This document shows positions 35,931 to 53,297 of a DNA stretch of 64,000 bases, in pieces. The DNA is taken from contig CM048843.1 in the NCBI GenBank assembly GCA_026545765.1, positions 10,129,501-10,193,500 on the forward strand, in the 5' to 3' direction. Within the stretch, counting starts at the first letter, position 1. Each line of letters opens with the position of its first letter. A program made the position numbers and the translations under genes. The notes beneath the pieces were generated by a model. The model was given only the letters and a program-made list of their open reading frames with translations. It was not told the origin of the DNA and ran no database searches. The DNA comes from Plantago major (Eukaryota; Streptophyta; Magnoliopsida; Lamiales; Plantaginaceae).

Positions 35931-36704
35931 GTAATGGTTTACCCGAATTTTGGCGTCGAAAAATCGGTGGATTTGATTTGGTCCAACTCTAAATCAAGGG
36001 GAACATTTAACATGAAACACGATAATTGGAAGTCATAAAAGAGGCTCCAATAGGACTCGACACACCGTAACCTGCAGAGCACTCGTCAACTAGAATTGGA
36101 TTTTCTGATTTCAATTTCACCTCTTCACAGTCAATGACTCGATTTTTAAAAAGGCACGTCGACCGTCCGGTCAAGTTGTTAAATTGTGCATTGACCATGA
36201 AACATGATAATTGGTAATCAATATGACGGCCATGTCATTTCTAGTTGGTGACTCCAATTTCTTAATAAGAGCCTCCATCATATACGGGAGGTATAGTTGA
36301 CACCCCAACCCGTTGTGTACAAGTATACTTAAAAAATAATAGACAAGAATCTAACGTAACAAATGTAAGGATTGAAATATTCCAATTTTTACATACTTGA
36401 ATTCTCATTTTTCTTCAGGTTTGATTAAAAAAAAAAAAAAAAAAGCCTTTTTAAGTGAAGGGCGTCTTAAATGCAAATGTGGATAGACGACGTGGCCGTA
36501 GCGTTGTGTCCATATAAAATCCCAACCAATTTGATCTGAATCCGTGGATAGCCTTTTCACCCGCCATTGCCTCTAACCTTCTTGTCGCCCATTATATTAA
36601 CACTAATTAGGTCGGTGGCGCACACTTCTTGCTCTATGTATGTCCTTCAATAAATACCCAAACAACAACAATCATCACAAACACAAACAAATTCCAGATC
36701 CAAA
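35931..36704. promoter_or_regulatory. shared upstream region of divergent CSB and ABCI21 genes
   Basis: About 770 bp between the two divergent genes. It contains a direct repeat CATGAAAC(A/G)(C/T)GATAATTGG-like at about 36,011 and 36,196, a poly-A run at 36,427-36,444, and a CACGT-flanked ACGTGG word near 36,490. The region could be a bidirectional promoter. No TATA box was assigned. Confidence 0.45.
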
Positions 36705-39700
36705 ATGGAGCAACAATGCATTCAAGTAAATGGCATGCAATTCTCCTACGATGCTCAGAACCCCTTGTTCTTCGAATTTGATCTCAAAATTGCCCCTCGA
36801 TCTCGATGCCTCCTCGTTGGCGCTAATGGATCTGGTATTTTTATTTGATCCTCATTTTCTCAGTGTTTGATTTTGTGGTGATGATGATTTATGTAATTTG
36901 TTAGGCAAGACAACCTTGTTGAGGATATTGGCTGGGAAGCATATGGTGGGTGGGAGAGATGTGGTTAGAGTGCTCGATTCTTCCGCTTTCCATGATACCA
37001 AGCTCGTTTGCGATGGTCAATTGGCTTATTTGGGAGAGTCATGGAGTAAAACTGTTGGCTCTGCTGTGAGTCTTTTTCTATTTCTCTTAATTCATGTTTA
37101 CCTTAACAGCCTCATGTTTTTCAATTACTTTCGTGTTCTCGATTGCTTCACCTGGAACTTTAATGAATTACTATTACCTTAATTCTGAATTTGTATTCCG
37201 CAGAACTTCATACATTTGACATTCTTAGATGTCTCACAAAACTTCATACAGGGAGTACTAGTTTAATAGCCTATATACTCGGTGAAATCTGGTTATGTTA
37301 TCATATATTGTTGTTTCTGGATTCTGCTAATAGAGATCGGATGACGAAAACTTGTGTCAGATCACACACCTTGTAGTTAAGATTCTGAAGAATAACCCTA
37401 CAACCGAATCGAATTTTTAGTCGCATTCACCTAATTTCCACAAGTATGACTCCTAAATTATTAGCAATAACCATCACCACCACCCACCCAAGTCTAAGGC
37501 AGGTGCATGTCTTCTAAGACAAGTTATCCTAAGTGCTTGCCTTAATAGCTGGGAATCACCGCACCACTACCCTAATTTGAACCCGGCTAACACAAGTAAT
37601 TATGTAGTCAGATAGAATCTACTGTCAACTATTTTTTTGTCACATATGAACCAGGATTTTCATCCGATTTTGCTTATGAGCCTGTTCTTGGTTCTTATTG
37701 ACTTTTAATCCTGGTTGTGTATGTGCAGTTTTTCTTATGAGCCTGTGCCTGGCATTTAATATCTGCTTTTTCACCATCTTTTTGCTGGTTTCATATTATG
37801 GGTTCTGTTTTATTTAGGGAGACTTGCCACTGCAAGGGACTTTTCTGCTGAGCATATGATATTTGGAGGTGTGTGAAAGCTTTACTTTCATCACACACAT
37901 GTTACTTGTACCATCCATTTTATCAAGTGTCATAATTGGTTACCGAAAGAAAACACATGGCAGTGTGACTACTTCGATCTGGAGTCTGGATGATTTTATG
38001 CATCTAGCTATTGCAAGCATCAAATTTTTAACTAAAGATGGAACTTCATAGTTTCCATATTTTGGAAAAACATTGAGCAATATGAAACTTCTTGTTATTA
38101 TCCAGTTGAAGGAGTTGACCCTGTTAGATGAGAGAAACTAATTGAGCAATATGAAACTTCTTGTTATTATCCAGTTGAAGGAGTTGACCCTGTTAGACGA
38201 GAGAAACTAATTGAGCTGCTGGATATTGATCTTCGTTGGAGGATGCACAAGGTTTCTGATGGTCAAAGGCGTCGAGTTCAAATTTGCATGGGTCTCCTTC
38301 ATCCCTACAAGGTGAAATTTTTATTTTCCCTTATTCAAATTACTATGGTCACCTGTAGGGTGAATGAAGTTGGATACATAAACACCTGTAGAACTCTAAC
38401 TAGAAAGGACTTCCTTTGCTGGCTGACCATATGTTGGCTGTTGTCTGTGTTCATGTGATTTAATTGACTCCCCAAATGCATATTTTCCGACACCATATAG
38501 ACTGTGACATATTTTACAACCAACCAATTACAATATTTTATGTCTCAGTCCTCAGTTGTTATTTTCTGTGGTGACATGGCTAATTGAATACTACCAGGAA
38601 TATATCTTTGTTCTTGGCTCTTATGATAATTTTGGTGATTCCTTCATCTTGTGTGTTACTGAGATGGTTGATGATGGAAGAACAGGATATTGACAGTTAT
38701 GATAAGGTTCAAATCCTGGGGAAAGATCCATTATCCAAAATTCATGTGGTTTCGTTGTATTGTATTTTGCCGTTCATTTCTGAACTGTATCTTTTTTCTT
38801 TGTTTTTGTTTTTTTGGGCCTAGAGTTCCATTCTGTTGCTTTTGTGGGAGATGGTATGAACTAATTTTCTGTTGCTTTGGTTACTGGATTTTGGATAAAA
38901 TTATGTAATCCTATTGTTCATATGACAGAACATGTAGATCCCATACTAATAAGTGATACTTGCATCTGTCTCATTTTTTAACACCTTTCTTAACCTTAAG
39001 CTGGTTTTTTTTTTTAGGTTCTTTTATTAGATGAGGTCACAGTCGATCTAGATGTTGTGGCTAGAATGGATTTGCTCGAATTCTTTAAGGAAGAGTGTGA
39101 GCAGGTATTCCTCCTGCCTTTTCCTGTAATCATACTGTACTACTGCATCGCAAACTGCCTTGAATGCAGCAGCATGACAAGGTAGCTGCTAAGAATAATT
39201 TATGGTGGTACATAGATATTAGAGACTATACATGAACACTGCACGTGCACGTATTACATGTAACTTGCACTCCCACTGACCACTGTCATATTATTTCTAG
39301 AGAGTCCTCTTGCTTTGAGAAACACTGCACCAGGAATCCCCATGTTTCCAGTTCAAAAGTTTACCTGAAAAGGCTGACCAATTTTGAAAGAAATATGGGG
39401 TATTTGGTGCATAGTTTCTCAACCCCAAGAGTATGTATAGCAATTAGGACATGTGGAGTTTATGCAATTATCCCCAGTGAGGAAAGTCTCAAATTTTCAG
39501 CAGAAATCTCAAATTCTAAATTTTGATGAAAGTGGTTTACATAACATACGACATGCCAGTATGCTACTATGCCAGGAGACTGGATGGATTTATGATGTCC
39601 ATGACTAAATTCTGGATATATTTCTTCACATTGTAATCCAACATAATGTCTCTTGTCATGGTTTTAGAGAGGAGCCACAGTTGTTTATGCAACCCACATA

Positions 39701-39955
39701 TTTGATGGACTGGAGACATGGGCAACTGATCTAGTTTACGTGCAAGATGGTACATTGAAGAGGTCAGAGAAGCTACCTGAGCTCAAGGAGCTGAAGGAAA
39801 AGGCAAACTTACTCTCAGTGGTCGAGTCTTGGCTCCGGTCTGAAACAAAAATTGAAAAGAAGAAACCTGTTAACCCTACACCTCAAGTACGAAACTCCTC
39901 TCCACCTGATGCTTCTCCTTTTAGGTCCACAAGGCATATGGCCTACTACCGCTGA
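36705..39955 (+). CDS. ABCI21: ABCI21-like soluble ABC protein (6 exons, one frameshift)
   Basis: Exons 36,705-36,834, 36,905-37,065, 37,818-37,868, 38,175-38,311, 39,018-39,104 and 39,668-39,955. They encode a single nucleotide-binding domain with no membrane segments, of the ABCI19/20/21 group (CAF16-like), cytosolic. Visible: [13 protein letters not shown], Walker A GANGSGKTT (about 39-47, split by intron 1), [23 protein letters not shown], signature [18 protein letters not shown] (the degenerate SDGQ form normal for this group), Walker [14 protein letters not shown]-loop [11 protein letters not shown], and C terminus HMAYYR. Exon 3 breaks frame at the GGG of 37,836-37,838: GDLPLQG reads in one frame and [10 protein letters not shown] in the next. 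Exons total 854 nt, one short of 285 codons. A duplicated acceptor precedes exon 4. Confidence 0.93.
38072..38209 (+). repeat. 69-bp tandem duplication of the exon 4 acceptor and exon start (ABCI21)
   Basis: Copies 38,072-38,140 and 38,141-38,209 each hold the end of intron 3 (...TTATCCAG) and the start of exon 4 (TTGAAGGAGTTGACC...). The copies are nearly identical. The left has AGATGA where the right has AGACGA, so the left gives an in-frame TGA. Both copies start with ATTGAG, which recurs at 38,210 within the exon: the duplication is bounded by 6-base microhomology. Confidence 0.93.
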
Positions 39956-42900
39956 TTTACTATGTATGACGATAGCATTTCTTTTCATGTTGGGCACCAT
40001 CAAGATCAAAGTTCAGATGTTGTTCATCTAGCTAATTCCTTAAGTAATAGACAATAAGAACCAGTAGAGGGATAAAATTTCTTGGAGGCTCATAAAATTC
40101 ATGGATCTTGGAGATCTCAACCATTTATACATGGACATTTATATCCAAGGGCTGCTAATTCGTCACTTGAGGTTTCTCTAGGCGATGGAATCATGAGAGT
40201 CCGAACAGATCATCCATCTGGGCGTGATTGTTGTATGAAGTTGGAACCTTTTTCACATCTTGTACCAAAAATATCCTAGAAGGTGCAGAGTATTTGTTGG
40301 GTAAGAAGTATCACTCCTTTGCTCTTCTACGCAAACATTAGGTTCACACCCTGTTTCTGATTTTGCAATTCTTTTTTGTTTTATACGAATCTCAAGTTTA
40401 CGGTGAAGTGTAGAAACAATTGTTGTACTCTATGCTTCTGAATGAATAGATTGCTTTTGTTTTATCATCCTCCAAATTGTAGATTAATTTTGTGAGCATT
40501 TGATTCCCCAACTGTGTAAATTATCTTGTTTGTTAGAAAATGTACTCATGTATTCTGTTTTGAGTTGCATGTGAGTACAGAACCTTAGTGGCTTGCACGC
40601 ATAAACTGTAATTGTTCTCGTACTTGAGAAAGTTTGTGTTCAAATTGTTGCTGTCAGAGGAGTACAAGTGTATAACAACAATTGAACCGAAACACAAGAA
40701 CTGGTGGTGGAGAACTGCCATGAGCAGGTCGTTGGGATGGCTTAAACTTGAACAAACAGTCTAGAGAGCTAAAATCATCATGTTCGCTTTTGAACTATGC
40801 ACTTTTTCTACTTGCTATCGAGCTCTCTTACCAATTAACCAATAACCACCCTTGTAACTCAATGTCCAGTTACGTAATGGATTTACTTGTATGAACTTTT
40901 ACACACCCTGGACGCAATTATTTGTGCCAAAATTATATGATGTGTCTGTTACCACTTGGCAGGTAAAGCATCTGTATGTATGGATTAAATTGGGAAACTT
41001 GTGACTCAATACCATGACATGGATGAACTTTAATAGGGTCTTTTTGGTATAGTGACATTGTAAATCATTGTGAAATTCTTGCAAGGTAAGTTTAAGTTCT
41101 AGGTAGCAAAAAGGGATTGACATCAATTACGAATCTAAAAGGTATTCGCTTTATTGCAATCTCATCTCATTCTGATGCCTGCTTATCTTATTTTCCACCC
41201 ATTTTCAGATTTCAGTGATCTTTAAGATACAATTCCTGTCTCCATGTTGCTTTATTCTTCGACAATATACCATTGAGCATATAAATGATCAATGCACTTC
41301 TTGACTTCTAGAAGACTAGCACGGCTGGGTGAAGTACGTAGAAAAATACGGGATGACTGAAAGGAGACTCACGCCTTTATAGTTTTGTAACAGTTAGAAT
41401 CCAAAAACAGACATGAAAATTTTACACGTAATTTGCATCATAGCACATATGTAGGTTCTCCACGTCGTTTAAAATGCAGAATTTAATTGCTAATTAAACA
41501 TTGATTAGCCTTTCATTTGTTGCAGTTTACTCTTACTAGTACATTCACAATATCCCACTTAGATAAGTTTGATGTGCCACCCATAAATTAGTTCCTCTTT
41601 TGGAGTTCATATATAAGACTTGCGATAAATTTATAACCTACTATATTGGTATTGTATCAGACGTTAAACTGATCGATTGTGAAACGTGTGTAATATATAC
41701 TTTCTTTTAACTAACTAAACTACCTAATCCTAAAATTTGAATATAATCTCAAAAACACATATATTTTGGAGGGTAAACATCTTTAAATACACTCCAAATG
41801 TCTATGTCAATTGTCAACACAGCAACAAATAACAATAGCAACTTGTTTAGATAGGTATCACTATCCTAATATTTTTTGTTACTCTACAAATAACTATAGG
41901 AAGGACTGATGTTGAAATGTCACCCAAGAACATTGTACTGTTACTGTCCTCCCAAACAATTAATTACTACTTGTACTAATCTCACTTGTGACTTATGTTT
42001 TGGACAGTTTGTCACGTGATAACCAATAATTATCCACATTGATTAGTACGAGTCCTCACAAATTATACACTATTAGCAGCAAGAACAAAAGTCCATGTGC
42101 ATTGGTTTATTACCAGTCAACTCCTAATAGATTAGATATAACATGATGACTCATATACTGGATAATTAAACATGGAAACAAAGAAAACGGTCTCCATGTG
42201 AAATTGTCATTTATTTTTGGAACAAGACATGAGCCCATCATGTTTTAATACTCCCTCCGTTCCAAACATTATTTACCTGAATTAAGATTTTTATGTTCGC
42301 ATTTTTTGAATATGTATTTTTTCTAAAAAAATCAATTGATATAATTTTAAAGTATATAGTCTGGATTCAAAGAAAAGTTGAAAAAATACAATTCAAATAA
42401 TCTTTTCTATAATGGAGATTATTTGAAGAAATTGCATTTCATTTCCTTTATATTTTAAAGTTAAATTGGTCGTTTCTTTATTTAATTTATTTTTGCGTAT
42501 CACAGTAATCTTACATGTGAGCAAAAAACAACATAGCATGTTAATAAATATTGAAAGTATTCTTAAGCTTTAATTTTCTTTTAGAAAATTGCAGTTATAT
42601 TTTGTTTCTCTTTATTTTAGTTATATTTTCTTTTTAATACTTCAGAATCTTGCATTTAAAGTAAAGCCAACTTTCTGAACTTAGGGAAGAAAGTATGTGT
42701 AACTGTGGGCGAGGTAGAAGTAAAGAGAGACTAAAGACTAAAATGAGATCGCGAGCCTGACGAAAATTCATGAGTAATCATCATATAAAGGAACCCTAAT
42801 CGGGGTTTCTAAATATAATGAACTGCAAGTTGAAATAATTTATTTTTTCTTTATAACTAATTGTTCAGTTTACTTAATCCGTCAAGAAAATGATTGCATC

Positions 42901-43540
42901 GGCTAATTGTATTCTCAAGAATAGATACTAAAGAAAATCATAAAATAATGAGTCAAATCAAATAGTTCGTTGATCGAATTATTGCTTAAGTCCGACTCAG
43001 CTTTGATTGAGCAGTTTTGAAACATCAAACTTGACTCATGAAGTAAAATTAAGTGTTAGCTAAAACATTAATTCATACGCACGAAAACAACAAAGAGCGC
43101 ACAAATATAACATAACAAGCACATTATGACCAAGTAAATTCTCGGAATATATATCAGGTTATAATGTATATCTATGATAGTTCATCTCTATATAGCATAA
43201 ACAAAAATGAGTGAATATGACTAAATTGAGGTAAAACCCCAATCATCACTTACACATAAGATACTCAATTTTTCATCACTGACGACTATACAGTTTATAC
43301 TTTGAGGTAAATGTTCAGTGAAGTACAGTTGCTGACATCGATCTACCATTTCCATTCGAATTCTTTTGCAACCTATTTCAGTTGGTTATTTACACAACAC
43401 TCCATCTCTCCAAAATATACCTTTTTCCTCAAATTTGTAATAGTATAAACCAAGAAGTCTCTAAAAATCTTAAAATTAAAAACACCCGGATTTTTATACC
43501 TGAAAAATAATGTGGATGGATTAATTTCACACACAAATTG
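39956..43540. other. 3.6-kb AT-rich intergenic region (ABCI21 to NDR)
   Basis: Holds the ABCI21 3' UTR, a Stowaway-like MITE at 42,251-42,693, and otherwise AT-rich sequence in which I recognise nothing coding. Short open stretches near 40,082-40,279 and 40,899-41,126 have no protein-family character. Confidence 0.5.
42251..42693. mobile_element. Stowaway-like MITE
   Basis: The left end reads TA|CTCCCTCCGTTCC, the hallmark of Stowaway/Mariner MITEs with TA target. The interior is AT-rich and noncoding. The right end, AGGGAAGAAAG|TA, is a degenerate inverted copy (expected GGAACGGAGGGAG). The left boundary is clear and the right less so. Confidence 0.6.
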
Positions 43541-44428
43541 AACGGCGAGAAAGCTATAAATAGTGGAGAAAACGTAGGTGACAGAAACAAAAGCTCCAAA
43601 TCTTGGGAAAGTGGCGAAACCATATTATATAATACTATCTTCATCTTCATTCCAATCAATCAAGATTTCATTTTTATTATATATAAACACAGAAGCAATA
43701 TGTTGTTTATGTTTTGTGTGTATATACGTGCAGAATTGTAGAGCTAGCGAATCAATTTCTCTCTCCCTCTTCCAAGATTTGGCGGTAAGCCGATCTTTAC
43801 GCCTGTTTCATTGCTATTGTCTGATACTTGTTGTCATTTCTGTCAGAGACATTTTTTCTTCTTGAACTCTATTTTGGATCAGGTGTTGTCGATTTCTGTT
43901 GCATGTTTTTGTAGACGCAATTTGGAATTTGTCGTGATTGTGTTAACCGTTGACTTTTCAATTGGGTTTCAACAGGCTTGTTGATTCTTCAGGATCATCA
44001 GATTAAGGTACTGTTTTTGATTCTTTGAAAAAGGTGGTTTTTTTTTGTCTTTGATTCTCTTGTTAATGGGTTTGAGCTGTTGTTGTGATTGGAGGACCAA
44101 TTAAATGATCACATTAAATACTTCAGAATTGGCTTTTTATGGTTGAATCACATTAATGTTTGGTGCTTGTGAGTGATGATGATATATGACATCCATTTAC
44201 TGTTAGTTATGAGTATGAAGAGTTGAATAGTCTTGGCATTTGCAGTTACTTTGTAATTTTGGATGGATTGTGGTGTCGTAAGTGGTAACTACTGAGTAGG
44301 ATGTTAATAGGTGTGCGATGATGTTGTTTTAGGCTTTTCATTGGAGGATTGAGATGATTGGTGTCCATTTAGAATGAGAGACTTTGAGCCTTGTGTACAT
44401 TTCCTCCTTAGTTGAGGAAAAACAATCG
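43541..44428 (+). promoter_or_regulatory. promoter and 5' UTR (with introns) of the NDR gene
   Basis: A pyrimidine-rich leader (TCTCTCTCCCTCTTCC at 43,759-43,774) ends in donor GGCG|GTAAGC. Candidate acceptors TTTCAACAG|GCTTG (about 43,976) and TGTTTTAG|GCTTTTC (about 44,334) follow, suggesting one or two leader introns. Exact leader exons are inferred. Confidence 0.45.
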
Positions 44429-50792
<6,364 letters not shown>

Positions 50793-52415
50793 TAAATCTC
50801 ATCGATTGCATTCCAACGTTGAAGTTTTTGAAAATCAAAGAGATACTCCAGTTGTTGAAAGAAAGAAATTACTTATACTGTAAATGATGGTTTCTCATCG
50901 GATTAGTCGTATATTTTTTCTCAAATTGATACCAATAAACTAGAGTTTGGTATAGAAAAAAGAGCTTCAACATTGGTAACTCAGGCTTAATTATTTGTAC
51001 TGGAGTAGTTTCTTCCCATTTTATTTCTTCCTGTTGCATATATTACATCTTACGAGATATATATAGAGCAGAGCCATATGTTGATGAAACAAAACAATTC
51101 ATCACATATTTATATTAGAACATTATTACAAGAGTCAATGTAATATGCACCATGTTATGCATAGCATGATTGATAAAGTAATGGCCGTTTACCTAACGAG
51201 CCGAGATAAAGCTCGTTAAGGCTTGTTGTTTTAGTTAATTTATAGTATTTTATATTTGTCAGGTTCTAGCTTGAGCATGCTAAAGTTATTCGAGCTTGAG
51301 TTTGATTTTAGGTTTGTCCATATAGCGAGCCGATTAAGACTAGATTAAGTTCGTGTTTGAGTTGAGTTATGTGATAATCGAGCCGGCTCAACTCAACGGC
51401 ACCAACCATACAAGGAATCTTTGACATAGTAACTATGTCATTTCTCAGTGATGTGATCTATCACAATGCCACGTACCACACCACGTGTTATATATACGAG
51501 TGATTGTTTATTTGGATGATGAGATGGATGTTTCATGGTAAATTCTTAAAAATCTCAAGCATATGCCAAATTTATTAGTTTGAGACTTGTCAAGTAGCAC
51601 ACAATGCGTTACTCGTGGGATGTGACTTAACTTATGGAGTAGTAGTAAACTAGCCTAATCTAATAGTGAATGAATAAAACAAGATCAACCAACGATTTTG
51701 GCTCAATTGGTAAGGCTCGACTGGATTAGTCGCGTGAAGCAGATATCAGTGAAAAATTCAAAAGAAAGAATAACACAAGATCAAGTTTTGTATACCCTCT
51801 ACACTTTTTCTTAAAACATGTTTCAGCCAATGCTGCTATGGACTATGGGGATTCTTTAGGTTTAATAATAACAAGCATTTGGGGTAGGTATTTAAACTAG
51901 TATAATGATGAAATAGATGTATATGGCATCTTTTATTTAATCCAAATCTTAAACATTCAAAATCTTACTCATCATATTTTAATCTTTAGCATGCATGTAA
52001 ACTTTACTAAAAAGATGTGGGTGTAGATCCCAAGAGTTACCCTACTAAAATTTCACAATAAATCGATAATGCGTGATCAACGTCGAATCCGGAAATAATA
52101 ACTTTTTTATCGAACGGATATAGACAAGTCCATTTGTCAATCACGTGATCTGTCACAGTGCCACGTACTAAGCGACGTGTTACACAGTGGATCACTTGAA
52201 CACGCTATCGGATATTTACATTAAATTTATATTGAACTCAAGAAATTCTGTAAAAATTAGCCCCTTAGTTTGAATGAGAAATCCAAGTATTGGATTCCAT
52301 TGCACTATTATCATCATGAATCATCAACTTCTAATCACCTGATATATTCAGCTGTTGCATATTTTCTTATAAATTATGTGTTGTTGCCTTGTTGATACAT
52401 ACCTTTGCAAATACA
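50793..52415. other. intergenic region with dispersed repeat fragments
   Basis: No gene was found. It holds a GAGCC/GAGCTTGAG-type repeat (51,190-51,420), two copies of a CACGTAC-rich repeat (about 51,430 and 52,135), and a short tRNA-like box (TTGGCTCAATTGGTAAGG, 51,693-51,710) that may be an old SINE head without a B box. Confidence 0.5.
51430..52200. repeat. two copies of a short GTGATCTATCACA...CCACGTAC repeat
   Basis: Copy 1 (about 51,447-51,500) and copy 2 (about 52,140-52,195) share GTGATCT(A/G)TCACA(A/G)TGCCACGTAC, then (C/G)(G/A)ACGTGTTA. In copy 1 a GACATAGTAACTATGTC palindrome stands just before. They could be termini of an unrecognised element of ~0.75 kb, in direct orientation. 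Confidence 0.6.
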
Positions 52416-53297
52416 ATGAACAGCACACATATCTTGTCAATAGTAGGCTTCATAGTAGCTGCAGCCTTCATGTTAATCAGCTTCTACATTTTTGTCAACA
52501 AGTGCTGCTTGAGATGGGAACATCTCGACCTGCTGAGGCGATTCTCCATCAGGCGACCCCTGAATCCTGAAGATCCACTCACGCCCTCACATCGAAGCAA
52601 AGGGCTCAACGAGTTGCTGATCCGGGATATTCCAACTTTCCAGTTTCGGAAGAATGATGGAGAATTCAACAGCTTGTCAAAATGTGTGGTTTGCTTAAAT
52701 GAGTTTCAAGATCATGAAATGCTAAGAGTTTTACCGAAATGTAGTCATGCTTTCCATTCAGATTGTATTGGTGTTTGGCTTCAGAACAATTCCAACTGCC
52801 CTTTATGCAGATCAACTATTTCAGGTCGGAATCAGCCTGACAGACTGGTGGCACCCAACTCTTCGCCTCAAGAAGCATCGCCACATGCTGGGAGCTTCTT
52901 GGCAGGCGATGACGATTTTTTGGTTATTGAAATATGCAGGGAAAATGGACTTGAAGACTTAGAAGATGGACGAGAAGAAATAGGCGACTCGAGGAGATTC
53001 TTGGTGCAACCTAGAAGTCATTCTGCGAGAAAGGCACTGCATCAGAAATTCAGAAAGTTCCGTCATCATTCGATAATGGGAGATGAAGAAATCAACATTA
53101 TGAAAGACGACGAGTTTTGTGTTAAACAGCCTATAAGGTCATTCTCAATGGATTCTGCAGCAGATCGCCATGTTTATCTATCGATACAAGAGATTATAAG
53201 GCAGAACGGGCATGATGTCAGTCAGGTGATGAGGCACAACGAAGAGTGCAGCAGCAGCAGCAGCAGCAGCAACGCAGTTATTCCTGGAGAGTTTTAG
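52416..53297 (+). CDS. ATL-type RING-H2 finger E3 ubiquitin ligase (single exon)
   Basis: A 293-residue intronless gene, as usual for ATL proteins. The ATG at 52,416 is chosen; codons upstream in frame have no other ATG. ATLs are membrane-anchored E3 ligases that transfer ubiquitin from E2 to targets. Visible: one N-terminal membrane helix (about residues 6-27), a basic stretch, a GLD-like motif KGLNELLIRDIP (62-73), then the RING-H2 with Cys90, Cys93, Cys109, His111, His114, Cys117, Cys128, Cys131. Trp121, the ATL contact for E2, and Pro129 are also present. The C terminus is acidic, then basic, with a SFSMDSAADRHVYLS-like motif and a run of serines (CAG/AGC repeat at 53,251-53,270). Closest to ATL1/ATL16-like proteins by layout; exact member not determined. 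Confidence 0.95.
   Translation: MNSTHILSIVGFIVAAAFMLISFYIFVNKCCLRWEHLDLLRRFSIRRPLNPEDPLTPSHRSKGLNELLIRDIPTFQFRKNDGEFNSLSKCVVCLNEFQDHEMLRVLPKCSHAFHSDCIGVWLQNNSNCPLCRSTISGRNQPDRLVAPNSSPQEASPHAGSFLAGDDDFLVIEICRENGLEDLEDGREEIGDSRRFLVQPRSHSARKALHQKFRKFRHHSIMGDEEINIMKDDEFCVKQPIRSFSMDSAADRHVYLSIQEIIRQNGHDVSQVMRHNEECSSSSSSSNAVIPGEF

Noticed and set aside
36007-36198. Small minus-strand gene in the CSB/ABCI21 spacer
   Set aside because: A 63-codon frame with no family match, lying on a repeated CATGAAAC...GATAATTGG word; likely chance.
51693-51750. tRNA gene
   Set aside because: Only an A-box-like word (TTGGCTCAATTGGTAAGG) is present. There is no B box, acceptor stem or 3' pairing; at most it is a SINE remnant.
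52389-52415. Longer N terminus for the ATL protein
   Set aside because: The upstream codons begin with TTG, not ATG. The first ATG at 52,416 gives the usual short N-terminal region before the membrane helix.
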